Positions 1 to 7,768 of a DNA stretch of 43,388 bases are shown piece by piece; position 1 is the stretch's first letter; each line of letters opens with the position of its first letter. The notes under the pieces were generated by a model. The model saw nothing but the letters and a program-made list of their open reading frames with translations. It was not told the origin of the DNA and made no database searches. Origin of the DNA: Betaproteobacteria bacterium HGW-Betaproteobacteria-6 (GTDB lineage Bacteria; Pseudomonadota; Gammaproteobacteria; Burkholderiales; Rhodocyclaceae); contig PHCF01000008.1 of assembly GCA_002842145.1 (NCBI GenBank), positions 1 to 43,388 of the forward strand. Reading direction: 5' to 3'. A program made the translations under genes and the position numbers.

Positions 1-99
1 GATGACCCCTGCCGCTTATGCCAGATCACTTGCCCAGAAATCAGTAAAATTAACCCCGGACTCTAAAGCCTACTGCTACTGAAAACGGGGGGACGTCGC
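1..99. mobile_element. Inverted terminal repeat of the window, probable insertion-sequence end (left copy)
   Basis: These 99 bases are the exact reverse complement of 43290-43388, and identity stops at base 100. The right copy interrupts a panE-like gene, so the repeat behaves as the end of an inserted element. A short frame at 2-82 opens toward the interior and stops at TGA 80-82, 17 bases before the repeat ends. It could be the C-terminal tail of a transposase that lies outside the window, but I do not recognise the family. Both window ends abut the same end of this element in opposite orientation. Confidence 0.75.
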
Positions 100-247
100 C
101 CCCAAAACGGATGGCGATTTAACATGCCAGAGGTTAACAGGTGGGCATGAACGTCAATTAGCATGAGTTGTCCTCAAAGTGGCGGCACAGATGGTCAGCA
201 CCAAGCGAGTTTTCGAGACTGCCTGTGCAATCAAGCGACAGGGGGCT
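100..247. other. Intergenic junction between the repeat and the ferredoxin reductase gene
   Basis: This is 148 bp of non-coding DNA downstream of the minus-strand reductase gene. A G5/C5 palindrome (about 87-104) spans the repeat/host boundary. Read on the minus strand it is followed by GTTTT, so it could act as a weak terminator. I see no other gene or RNA here. Confidence 0.4.
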
Positions 248-1501
248 TCACCTTCCAGCCCCTTCTCCTGGACGGTTCTCGGATTCCCATACTTTCAGGT
301 CAAAGCCCGGAGTTGCAGCGATAGCCGGCGTTAATGCGGGGGGACGAGAAAGAATTTTCCGGGCGATGATGTGGTCGCCCGGCCGACTGCACGACTCGAC
401 CGCCAACAGTTCTTGACCTCGAAAACACAACACAGACAATTGCTGCTTCTCAATATCGCCGAGAGCTACATAGCTGTCTGCCCCTGTCGACAGCCCGGCA
501 ATTTGCAGCTTTAGGCTACCTTGATCTGTCCAAAACCAGGGCAGCGCCGAATACTGGGCGGGCTTACCCATCAGGCGTGCAGCAATCAGTTTCCCTTGGT
601 CTACGGCATTCTGGACCGATTCCAGACGTGTCAGCTTTTCATCATTTTGGGCACAGGGAAATGCCGCCACGTCGCCAAGTGCTGATATAGCTGGATCTGA
701 CGTCAGCATATTGCCATTTACACGAATCCCATTGTCGATTTCAAGCCCTGCCTCTAACGCTAGAGCCACATTAGGAATCACCCCAATGCCAAAGACCACA
801 AGATCTGCCGGCAATAGTCGACCATCCGAAGTAACCACCTCGGCAACCTTCCCACCCTCGCCCTTTAATGCAGCTATACCGGTACGAAAATTGAACTTAA
901 CCCCCCACCCTTGGTGCGCTGAAAGGAATAACTCCGACATCTGCGGCGATACAGCCCGTGCCATCAGACGATCGCCTAGCTCGATGACTTCGACGGTAGC
1001 ACCGCCAGCGGCAGCAACAGCCGCGAACTCGAGTCCAATGAAACCAGCGCCAATTACCACAACGTTTTTCGCTGACTGAAGCAGTGGAGACAAAGCATCA
1101 GCATCCACTTTCGTCTTAATTCCAAAGATTCCATCCATGTCAGAACCGGGCACGTTAAGTGGCCGATTGTGCGCCCCTGTAGCCAGCACTAGGTGATCGT
1201 AGCGAAGCTCAGCGCCGGATTTTAGTATGACGCGCTGATTCTGTCGGTCGATTGCCTCAGCATCATCATGAATCATGCGAATGCGCTGATCCTCATAAAA
1301 CACCTCAGGCCGGAAGATCATTGCAGATGCATTGATCTTTCCGAGCAAATACGCTTTAGATAACGGGGGACGCTGGTAGGGCAGACCCTGCTCGTTATTG
1401 ACCAGAATGATCTCGCCATCGAAGCCTTCCTGACGTAGCGAGGCAGCAACCTGAAAACCACCATGCCCAGCACCAATGATCACGATAGATTGTAGTGGCA
1501 T
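248..1501 (-). CDS. FAD/NAD(P)H-dependent ferredoxin reductase (putidaredoxin/rhodocoxin reductase type)
   Basis: This protein (417 aa) probably passes electrons from NAD(P)H to the [2Fe-2S] ferredoxin encoded just upstream, and from there to a P450 or ring oxygenase. It has an N-terminal FAD dinucleotide fold (GAGHGG, about residues 10-15), the ATGA segment near 107-110, a second nucleotide fold (VVVIGAGFIG, 147-156) and the LGDVAAFP segment that contacts FAD. Length is typical of the class I P450 reductase family. An in-frame TTG lies two codons upstream, but ATG 1501 is preferred because AAGGA lies 8 bases before it. It is the last gene of the minus-strand SDR-FAH-MFS-ferredoxin-reductase run, 22 bp after the ferredoxin. 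The partner oxygenase is not adjacent; the two P450s near 30 kb and 35 kb are the obvious candidates in the window. Confidence 0.9.
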   Translation of the reverse strand: MPLQSIVIIGAGHGGFQVAASLRQEGFDGEIILVNNEQGLPYQRPPLSKAYLLGKINASAMIFRPEVFYEDQRIRMIHDDAEAIDRQNQRVILKSGAELRYDHLVLATGAHNRPLNVPGSDMDGIFGIKTKVDADALSPLLQSAKNVVVIGAGFIGLEFAAVAAAGGATVEVIELGDRLMARAVSPQMSELFLSAHQGWGVKFNFRTGIAALKGEGGKVAEVVTSDGRLLPADLVVFGIGVIPNVALALEAGLEIDNGIRVNGNMLTSDPAISALGDVAAFPCAQNDEKLTRLESVQNAVDQGKLIAARLMGKPAQYSALPWFWTDQGSLKLQIAGLSTGADSYVALGDIEKQQLSVLCFRGQELLAVESCSRPGDHIIARKILSRPPALTPAIAATPGFDLKVWESENRPGEGAGR

Positions 1502-1523
1502 TTCCAAAATCCTTGTTTTCAGG

Positions 1524-1844
1524 TCAATACTGCGATTCGGGCAAACGCAGAGTAAGGCCGTCCATGTCTGCAGTTACAACCAATTGGCAAGTCAGGCGGC
1601 TATTCGGCATAAGCATCGGCACATTCTCAAGCATGTCCTTCTCCGTTCCTTGCGCAGGACCAAAATGTCCCATCCAGGACTCATCAACGTAGGCATGGCA
1701 TGTGGCACATGCACATGCCCCGCCGCAATCAGCCGATATCCCGGGTAGGCCGGCAAAGGTAGCAGCCTGCATGACAGACTGTCCGACCTCGATGGAAACC
1801 TGATGTTCGTTACCGTTGTGCTCGATGAAAGTAATGGTAGGCAT
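1524..1844 (-). CDS. [2Fe-2S] ferredoxin, putidaredoxin/adrenodoxin type
   Basis: This is a 106 aa electron carrier. The cluster ligands are visible as C40-x5-C46-x2-C49 and C86, the spacing of putidaredoxin-like ferredoxins. There is an additional non-ligand C44. ATG 1844 was chosen because the conserved fold starts there (MPTITFIEHNG). The longer frame upstream would only add residues lying in the 40 bp gap after the MFS gene. A purine-rich AAGAGA precedes the start. It sits 22 bp before the reductase gene, and together they form a class I P450 redox pair. Co-transcription with the upstream catabolic genes suggests service to an oxygenase of this pathway. Confidence 0.92.
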   Translation of the reverse strand: MPTITFIEHNGNEHQVSIEVGQSVMQAATFAGLPGISADCGGACACATCHAYVDESWMGHFGPAQGTEKDMLENVPMLMPNSRLTCQLVVTADMDGLTLRLPESQY

Positions 1845-1884
1845 GTGGAATTCTCTTATAAAGTTGTTTCTAATCAGGACTGAA

Positions 1885-3213
1885 CTACAGAAGCTTCTGT
1901 CTTCTTGAATGCTCTGGATAGACTTCTTGCACGAATGACGGACTACGCCCAAGAGTCAGTAACATGAAGGAGCCAATTAGCGTGCTGACCACGCTATAGG
2001 TCAGCATCGAGGAATATGAACCACTCTTTGCCAGCATGCTTGCAAAGAGCAGCGGCGCAGCAGCTGATGCGACGGTAATCAGCCCCTGATGCACTCCAAA
2101 CAGCCGGCCGTAATCCTTGAGTCCGAAGTAACGTGCAATCAAAAAGGCGGCAATATCGAATTCGGCACCGGCCCCCAGACCGATGAGCACACCAGCTAGA
2201 CTAATCAGCTGTATTGAGTTGTTGTCAGACAAATAGATCAGGCAACCAACAGCAGGCAGTGCCAAACTCAGTGCTGCAATTCCGGGAGGCCAGAATCGAT
2301 CAAGCAGATAACCAACAACTAGACGGCCAGCGATCAACGCAAAGCCAAAATAGCTGAAGATCATAGTTGCCTCTGCCGTCGAGAACCCACGGTCGCGCAG
2401 CATCGGGACGGTACTTGTAACTAAGCCGACCACCGCCGATACTACCAACGATAGCGCGATATTGCAGACCCAGAATTTGGGGGCGCACACACCATGACGA
2501 AAATCGATTCCCGCCAAAGAGGTACGCTCAACAATTTTCTCAGATTGATTTTTGGTCCCCGGCGACGCTCTCTTGAGTTCTCCTGGAAGTCGAAACCACC
2601 ACAAGGTCAGAGGAATTCCGATCACTAAATTAAGAGTAGCCAGAATAACGAACGCCGCCCGCCAATCCCAGTTCTCGACTCCCCACCCCAGCAGGCGGGG
2701 GATCAATGCCGCTGTGATACCTGTCCCTGAAAGTCCGATTGCTAGGGCCAGCCCTCGATTGCGCATAAACCAGAGGTTAAGCAACTGGGTCCAAGTGACA
2801 GCGAGAGCCCCCATTCCACAAATTGGCAGAAGGAAAAATGCGGCGTACAAGCTCCAGATTGAACCCCAGATTTGTGTCGTTGCAAGATAGCCAAGCGCCA
2901 TCAGGAAAAAGGAGGCGAGAGTGACTCGCTTGATTCCGTAGCGGAGATTGGCCCAGCCGACAAGTTGCAGTCCAATTACCGCTCCGCCAAATAGAAAACT
3001 GATTGCTGCCTGCAACTCCCCTCGTTCCCATCCAAAAGCCTGCTGCAATGGAATAACAAGCACACCGAAACCATAAAGGAGTGCGGCGTTGATGCTAATT
3101 GCCACACCAACCACCGCCAAGAGCACGATGGACCATGCTTCCTTGAACTCAGTCAAATCGATTGCCGCCAGACTGGATGTCATGTGCCTATTTTTCATGA
3201 GATATATTCCCAT
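1885..3213 (-). CDS. MFS transporter (monocarboxylate/oxalate-formate antiporter-like)
   Basis: This is a 442 aa integral inner-membrane protein with about twelve hydrophobic segments and a central hydrophilic loop near residues 205-230 (RASPGTKNQSEKIVERTS). The sequence style fits the MFS monocarboxylate/OFA branch. It probably imports the growth substrate or an organic-acid intermediate; the dit cluster also carries an MFS permease (DitE). Three in-frame ATGs (3213, 3198, 3183) make the start uncertain, and hydrophobic sequence starts only after residue about 27. It lies 31 bp after the FAH-fold gene and 40 bp before the ferredoxin, inside one minus-strand operon. The substrate cannot be read from the sequence. 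Confidence 0.82.
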   Translation of the reverse strand: MGIYLMKNRHMTSSLAAIDLTEFKEAWSIVLLAVVGVAISINAALLYGFGVLVIPLQQAFGWERGELQAAISFLFGGAVIGLQLVGWANLRYGIKRVTLASFFLMALGYLATTQIWGSIWSLYAAFFLLPICGMGALAVTWTQLLNLWFMRNRGLALAIGLSGTGITAALIPRLLGWGVENWDWRAAFVILATLNLVIGIPLTLWWFRLPGELKRASPGTKNQSEKIVERTSLAGIDFRHGVCAPKFWVCNIALSLVVSAVVGLVTSTVPMLRDRGFSTAEATMIFSYFGFALIAGRLVVGYLLDRFWPPGIAALSLALPAVGCLIYLSDNNSIQLISLAGVLIGLGAGAEFDIAAFLIARYFGLKDYGRLFGVHQGLITVASAAAPLLFASMLAKSGSYSSMLTYSVVSTLIGSFMLLTLGRSPSFVQEVYPEHSRRQKLL

Positions 3214-3244
3214 GCTTCACTAGCCGACGAAGCTCACTGTTGGC

Positions 3245-4231
3245 TCACGATTTAATCACGCGGCTACGCAGGATGCCGATACCCTCGACTTCAAGTTCAA
3301 TGACATCGTTGGGCTTCAGGAAACGTTGCTGCTCTAGGCCACAGCCATTGCCAACCGTTCCAGACCCAAGGACCTCACCGGGATATAGCGTTTCCGAACG
3401 GGATATATGCGCAATGACATCCTCGAACTGCCAGCGCATGTCTCGCGTCGTACCTCGCCCCCACTCCTCACCATTGACCCGTGCAATCATGAGTAGATCG
3501 TAGGGATCAGGCAACTCGTCTGCAGTCACTAGGCACGGCCCCATCACATTGCCTGTATCAAAATCCTTGCTCTTGGCTGGGCCAAGCATTCCTGGCATTT
3601 CCCTGGCCTGCGCGTCCCGCGCACTCATGTCGTTGAAAATGGTGTAACCGACGATATGCTCGCGAGCTCTTTCACGCGCAACGTCCTTGGTCTGGCGACC
3701 TATGTAGCAAGCAAACTCAAGTTCAAAATCCATTACCTTGCTATAGGAAGGCCAGATTACATCGTCATCCGGACCGATCACGGCAAATCGGTTGCACTTG
3801 TAATAGATGGGCTGACGATTAAAAGTCTCGATAACGCGATCGTCGGCACGGGTATTCATGAGCTTAAGTGCCTCTTCTGGATTCGGCTCGTTTGCTACCC
3901 GTGCTCGTCTCGCGGCAGCAAAGCTCTGGCGAAGATGCAATTCAAAACAAGAACAATCTCGCATCTGGGGCGGCGGCTGGATTGGCGCACACAACCTCAC
4001 CATGTCGCGCTGAACCACCGCAATAGTTGGTGCCCGCGCCACAAGAGCCCCTGCAGCGTCTAACGCGTTCTTACCACCTTCGACCAACGATAGGATACTG
4101 GCGAATTCTGGAATGGCATTACCCGTGATTTTCTCTGCCGCCGCGAGCAAATCAACAATCGCTGAATCTGACTCAATCAGCGCCCCTGCTCGCTGAATCC
4201 CATGTTCGTTAAGATAGGTAACTAATCTCAT
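3245..4231 (-). CDS. Fumarylacetoacetate hydrolase-fold enzyme (C-C hydrolase / isomerase-decarboxylase type)
   Basis: This 328 aa protein carries the FAH catalytic fold in its C-terminal two thirds. The metal-binding acidic residues are visible at E170 and E172 (DFELEF) and D201 (NDMSARD), followed by the conserved PAKSKDFDTGNVMGPCL segment. Family members cleave C-C bonds of dioxo acids or isomerise/decarboxylate meta-cleavage products. In the dit cluster the equivalent protein (DitH) is assigned to processing the ring-cleavage product. A matching role after the extradiol dioxygenase here is inferred. ATG 4231 is preferred over the longer frame (to 4306) because GAGG lies 8 bases before it and the conserved MRLVTYL start fits homologs. 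It lies 85 bp downstream of an SDR gene. An alternative role is a true fumarylacetoacetase-like hydrolase giving acetoacetate, which the acetoacetyl-CoA synthetase at 15830 could salvage. Confidence 0.88.
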   Translation of the reverse strand: MRLVTYLNEHGIQRAGALIESDSAIVDLLAAAEKITGNAIPEFASILSLVEGGKNALDAAGALVARAPTIAVVQRDMVRLCAPIQPPPQMRDCSCFELHLRQSFAAARRARVANEPNPEEALKLMNTRADDRVIETFNRQPIYYKCNRFAVIGPDDDVIWPSYSKVMDFELEFACYIGRQTKDVARERAREHIVGYTIFNDMSARDAQAREMPGMLGPAKSKDFDTGNVMGPCLVTADELPDPYDLLMIARVNGEEWGRGTTRDMRWQFEDVIAHISRSETLYPGEVLGSGTVGNGCGLEQQRFLKPNDVIELEVEGIGILRSRVIKS

Positions 4232-4316
4232 GCTTTGCCTCAATTTCGCGAAACGCCACTTGGAAGCGGCCAAGTACGAATGATTTACGGGCGTTTGAAA
4301 ACCCAATATCTGTTAT

Positions 4317-5018
4317 TTAGAGTCGCCCGCTGACCGGAATACTCGCCCCGGTCACATCAGATGCATCATCTGAGAGTAAAAATGCAATGACTGCAGCAAG
4401 TTTCCCAAGCGACACCCAACGGTTTCTATCGGCATCCGGCATAAGGGCCCGGCTTGCCGGCGTATCGATGGTGCTCGGGAGCACAGCATTCACGGTAATC
4501 CCCCGATCCTTAAACTCCTCGGAGAGCGCTTCCGTCAAGCGGATGACGCCGGATTTTGAGGCCGCATAAGCGCCCATTCCCGCTCCGGCCTTAAGCGCTG
4601 CCATCGAAGCCACATTGACTATGCGTCCCGCAGGATGTTCCAAAAGATGCGGCAAGGCAGCACGACAACTGGCAATAGCAGTACGCACATTCATCGCATA
4701 CATACGATCCCAAGACTCAAGAGTGCCACTCTCAACCGACTCCCAAACAAACCCCCCGGCGACGTTAACCAATCCGTCGATACCTCCGAGAACACTTCGT
4801 ATGCTGTCAAATGCAGTTGTGCAGGAAATCCCATCACTCAGATCAACCTCGCCAAGCGCGAGAACAACTCCCGAAGGTAGCCCATCTGTCGGCACAGGTG
4901 CGCAGTCGAGCAACACAACTTGCGCACCTTCGGCGACCAAGCGAGCAGCCAAGGCCCGACCCAGCGCCCCGAAGCCGCCTGTAATCACAATATTAGTAGA
5001 TCTAATTGCAGATGACAT
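4317..5018 (-). CDS. Short-chain dehydrogenase/reductase (classical SDR)
   Basis: This 233 aa NAD(P)-dependent oxidoreductase has the cofactor motif TGGFGALG (13-20), NVAGG (85-89) and a complete catalytic triad at S138, Y151 and K155 (YAASK). It probably interconverts an alcohol and a ketone on the terpenoid/steroid-like substrate or its diol. It is the first gene of a minus-strand operon whose promoter lies in the 132 bp divergent region with the DUF35 gene, next to the operator-like dyad at 5073-5097. The physiological substrate cannot be inferred from the sequence. Confidence 0.9.
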   Translation of the reverse strand: MSSAIRSTNIVITGGFGALGRALAARLVAEGAQVVLLDCAPVPTDGLPSGVVLALGEVDLSDGISCTTAFDSIRSVLGGIDGLVNVAGGFVWESVESGTLESWDRMYAMNVRTAIASCRAALPHLLEHPAGRIVNVASMAALKAGAGMGAYAASKSGVIRLTEALSEEFKDRGITVNAVLPSTIDTPASRALMPDADRNRWVSLGKLAAVIAFLLSDDASDVTGASIPVSGRL

Positions 5019-5072
5019 ATCACTTAATTCCTTTATTCAACCCATTTAACCACTAGGGAACCAAGCAAACTT

Positions 5073-5097
5073 TAGACAGTTTTTAAACATATGTCTA
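5073..5097. promoter_or_regulatory. Operator-like dyad in the divergent SDR/DUF35 promoter region
   Basis: The inverted repeat TAGACA-N13-TGTCTA lies in the divergent intergenic region. From 5075 the 25 bases match 8587-8611 upstream of the small ferredoxin at 20 positions without a gap. The cognate regulator is most simply the IclR protein encoded at 7769-8557, between the two sites. This is inference from repetition and position. An ATG at 5091 lies inside this element, which argues that translation of the DUF35 gene starts later, at 5151. Confidence 0.6.
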
Positions 5098-5150
5098 TAT
5101 CTTGTTATAGAATCAGTATTGACCATTCGTCAAACGACAAGGCGAACCAT

Positions 5151-5549
5151 ATGACTCGAAAACTACCGTCAATCACACCTGACAACGTCAATTTTTGGCA
5201 CGATGGCGCAAAGGGACAGCTCACAATTCACTATTGTCAGCAGTGCCCCCGTTTCTTCCATCCTCCTGCACCGATCTGTCCACGCTGCACAAGCTTTGCC
5301 GTGGAACCCAGACGCGTTTCCGGCAAAGGGCATGTCGCAAGCTACACAATCAACTACCAAGCGTGGCGCCCCGATCTGACCACACCCTATGTCGTCGCGA
5401 TTGTTGAACTAGAAGAGCAAGCCGGACTCCGTTTCGTCAGCAATATTGTTGACATACCTCCCGAAGAGGTTCGTATCAACATGGCGGTTAAGGTGCGATT
5501 CGAGCAACACGAAGACGTCTGGCTACCTCTGTTCGAGAAAGATGAATGA
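5151..5549 (+). CDS. DUF35/OB-fold zinc-ribbon protein, partner of the thiolase-fold enzyme
   Basis: This 132 aa protein has an N-terminal rubredoxin-like zinc ribbon (C29-x2-C32 and C43-x2-C46) followed by an OB-fold acyl-CoA-binding domain. Such proteins form a complex with SCPx/Ltp2-type thiolase-fold enzymes; in the mycobacterial steroid pathway the DUF35 domain of ChsH2 binds the Ltp2 aldolase. Here it is a free protein whose stop overlaps the start of the next gene by ATGA, a usual sign of coupled translation of complex partners. Start ATG 5151 has AAGG 10 bases upstream. The longer frame from 5091 would run through the operator-like dyad. Confidence 0.9.
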   Translation: MTRKLPSITPDNVNFWHDGAKGQLTIHYCQQCPRFFHPPAPICPRCTSFAVEPRRVSGKGHVASYTINYQAWRPDLTTPYVVAIVELEEQAGLRFVSNIVDIPPEEVRINMAVKVRFEQHEDVWLPLFEKDE

Positions 5550-6739
5550 TGTTCGACCGAATTTTTGAAAAAGACGTCGCCATCTCCGGCATCGGCCAAT
5601 CTGAAGTTGGGCGCCCAGTAGCAAAAACAGCCATGCAGCTAACCTTGGATGCTTGCCTCGAGGCAATAGCCGATGCTGGGCTCCGACGAGATGATATTGA
5701 CGGTGTCGCCTGCTGGCCGGGAGACAACAACAATGGGGATGCCTTTTCGCCGGTTGGCCCGAATGCCTTAATCAGCACTCTTGGACTCAAAGTCAATTGG
5801 TACGGCGCTGGTTATGAAGGCCCCGGCCCACTAGCTGGCATAATTAATGGCGCGATGGCGATCGCTGCGGGGCTATGCCGTAACGTGCTCGTATTTCGCA
5901 CCATTACCGAAGCGAGCCGCCGACAAACCGACAAGACTGCAAGCGCCCTAACCAACAAAACAGTTGGCCGCGACAGCAGCTTTTTCTGGCAATGGTACAC
6001 CCCATTCAACGTGCTTTCTGGGGTCAATCTCATGGCGCTCTATGCGCAGCGCCACTTCCATGAATATGGAACCACCCCGGAACAACTGGCCCAAATCGCA
6101 CTGACTTGTCGCGCTAATGCTGCGCTCAATCCAAAGGCCATCTATCGCACGGCACTCAGCTTGGACGATTACCTAGCCTCACGGATGATTTCCAGCCCGT
6201 TACGGATGCTCGATTGCGATGTTCATTGCGACGCCTCAACAGCCATCATTTTGTCTCGTGCCGATGTTGCTAAAGATGGGCCGAATCAACCGATACGAAT
6301 CGAAGCCATTGGCTCTGCACTGCACCAGCCCTGGTCATGGGACCAAATCGATCTTACCGGCATGGCTGCCGGCGACGCCAGTGACATGATGTGGGCACGC
6401 ACCGACTACAAGCCAAGCGATGTCGGCTCGGCTCAACTGTATGATGGATTTTCCATTCTGACCATGATCTGGATGGAAGCTCTCGGACTCTGCCCCCGAG
6501 GCGAAAGTGGCCGTTTTATTGAGGGGGGAGAGCGAATTTCCCGCACCGGCCAACTGCCAATTAACACCAATGGTGGCCAATTATCGGGCGGCCGCACGCA
6601 TGGCCTTGGTTATGTTCACGAAGCATGCAGCCAGCTATGGGGCAGAGCCGGGAAGAGACAGATCGCCGAGCATCAGGTTTCCGTTGTCGCCTCCGGAGGA
6701 GGCCCCTTGGCTGGTAGCGTATTGCTGGTTCGTGAATAA
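5546..6739 (+). CDS. Thiolase-fold acyl-CoA aldolase/thiolase-like enzyme (SCPx/Ltp2/DitF-like)
   Basis: This is a 397 aa thiolase-superfamily protein. The segment that normally holds the nucleophilic Cys (around residues 90-105, EGPGPLAGIINGAMAIAAG) has Gly/Pro instead of Cys. The usual histidine region has Tyr (LYDGF, Y299). The C-terminal part keeps THGLGY (351-356) and SGGG (383-386). Ltp2-type retro-aldolases lack the thiolase Cys, use tyrosines and need a DUF35 partner, so side-chain cleavage by retro-aldol chemistry is more likely than true thiolysis. Start ATG 5546 overlaps the DUF35 stop. The dit cluster gene ditF encodes a protein of this broad class. The reaction is inferred; a role in condensation cannot be excluded. 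Confidence 0.82.
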   Translation: MMFDRIFEKDVAISGIGQSEVGRPVAKTAMQLTLDACLEAIADAGLRRDDIDGVACWPGDNNNGDAFSPVGPNALISTLGLKVNWYGAGYEGPGPLAGIINGAMAIAAGLCRNVLVFRTITEASRRQTDKTASALTNKTVGRDSSFFWQWYTPFNVLSGVNLMALYAQRHFHEYGTTPEQLAQIALTCRANAALNPKAIYRTALSLDDYLASRMISSPLRMLDCDVHCDASTAIILSRADVAKDGPNQPIRIEAIGSALHQPWSWDQIDLTGMAAGDASDMMWARTDYKPSDVGSAQLYDGFSILTMIWMEALGLCPRGESGRFIEGGERISRTGQLPINTNGGQLSGGRTHGLGYVHEACSQLWGRAGKRQIAEHQVSVVASGGGPLAGSVLLVRE

Positions 6740-6800
6740 TACAAACCATATTCTGCCCTACCCACAGCCAAATCAGTTGCCCCCGAAATGCGAGGAAACG

Positions 6801-7664
6801 ATGTTTATGAAAAAAGTTCTTATGGGTATTGCCTTGATCCTCTCAACCGGCCTTCATCCTCTCTGGGCAGCAGATACTCCAAGTAGCGCCAACGATTCAC
6901 TCGACGCAAAACGGGCCCAACAGCTCCTGCAGCGAGCAGTCTTGCGTTATCAAGCAGTTCAAGACAAGGCATTGGCAGAGTTTGCACGACAAGGGGAATT
7001 TACTGACAACGAACTCTATGTATACGTTCTCGACATGGATGGCGTTGTTTTAACGAGCGGAGGTTCCTCCGCCACGCTCGTTGGGCGGAACGTCAAGACA
7101 ATGCGGGACATAGCAGGCAAACCATTTTTTGCCGAAATGATTCACAAGGCCCGCCAGGATGGCCACGGCGAAGTTGACTATCGCTGGCTCAACTGGGCAG
7201 ACAATACGATTCAACGAAAACGTCCATTCTTTGAAGTCTCGTCTGACAGGATCATTGCCGTCGGTTACTACCTTACTCGCGCGTCGCAAGATCAGGCGCG
7301 AGCATTTCTCAATCACGCCGTAGCAGCGATGAAAACATCTCCATCCGAGGCAATTGAAGAATTCAACAAGCTAGATGGCCGCTTCATACAGGACGATCTC
7401 TATGTATATGTGATCGATACCCGGACTGGCCGCTTCGTAGCGCACGGAACGATGCCAAGGCTACGCGGCACAGATGGCAATGAACTACGTGACCGTGACG
7501 GCACACCAATTATCAAAAACCTGATAGCACAATCACTCAAGCAACAAAATGGTCAGCTTCAGTACGTCTGGAAGAACCCCGTTACGCAGCGAAGCGAAAA
7601 CAAGTTCGCACTGTTTCAAGTGGTCAATAACTATATCGTCGCCGTGGGCTACTACAAACCATAA
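6801..7664 (+). CDS. Periplasmic double-Cache domain protein without a signalling module
   Basis: This is a 287 aa exported protein. Residues 1-23 form a signal peptide (MFMKKVLMGIALILSTGL, then cleavage after LWA). Two copies of a Cache-like unit follow, about 72-157 and 200-285, each beginning LYVYV-x-D and ending VAVGYY or IAVGYY. Cache domains normally sense small ligands in chemoreceptors or histidine kinases, but here no transmembrane or output domain follows. It may therefore bind or escort a periplasmic ligand. AGGA at 6793-6796 supports ATG 6801; the open frame upstream to 6507 overlaps the aldolase gene and is not used. It lies 61 bp after the aldolase, probably in the same operon. 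Confidence 0.83.
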   Translation: MFMKKVLMGIALILSTGLHPLWAADTPSSANDSLDAKRAQQLLQRAVLRYQAVQDKALAEFARQGEFTDNELYVYVLDMDGVVLTSGGSSATLVGRNVKTMRDIAGKPFFAEMIHKARQDGHGEVDYRWLNWADNTIQRKRPFFEVSSDRIIAVGYYLTRASQDQARAFLNHAVAAMKTSPSEAIEEFNKLDGRFIQDDLYVYVIDTRTGRFVAHGTMPRLRGTDGNELRDRDGTPIIKNLIAQSLKQQNGQLQYVWKNPVTQRSENKFALFQVVNNYIVAVGYYKP

Positions 7665-7697
7665 TCAGTCTCCCTGTCCATTCATTGCGACAACTCA

Positions 7698-7713
7698 ATT
7701 CTAAATATAGAAT
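7698..7713. promoter_or_regulatory. Perfect dyad upstream of the IclR gene
   Basis: ATTCTA-AATA-TAGAAT forms a perfect inverted repeat 56 bp before the IclR start. The decamer TATAGAATCA of its right arm also occurs at 5106-5115 in the divergent promoter region. It could be an autoregulatory site or part of an AT-rich promoter. No experimental support can be read from the sequence. Confidence 0.35.
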
Positions 7714-7768
7714 CATTTTCCTGTGCGAGTAGTGCCACAGCCTTGCACGCTACTAGACGAGTGCGAAT

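Noticed and set aside
5091-5150. Earlier ATG for the DUF35 gene
   Set aside because: It lies inside the operator-like dyad shared with the ferredoxin promoter, and the conserved sequence starts at 5151 with its own ribosome-binding site.
6507-6800. Upstream part of the frame containing the double-Cache gene
   Set aside because: It overlaps the aldolase coding region in another frame; the signal peptide and ribosome-binding site fix the start at 6801.
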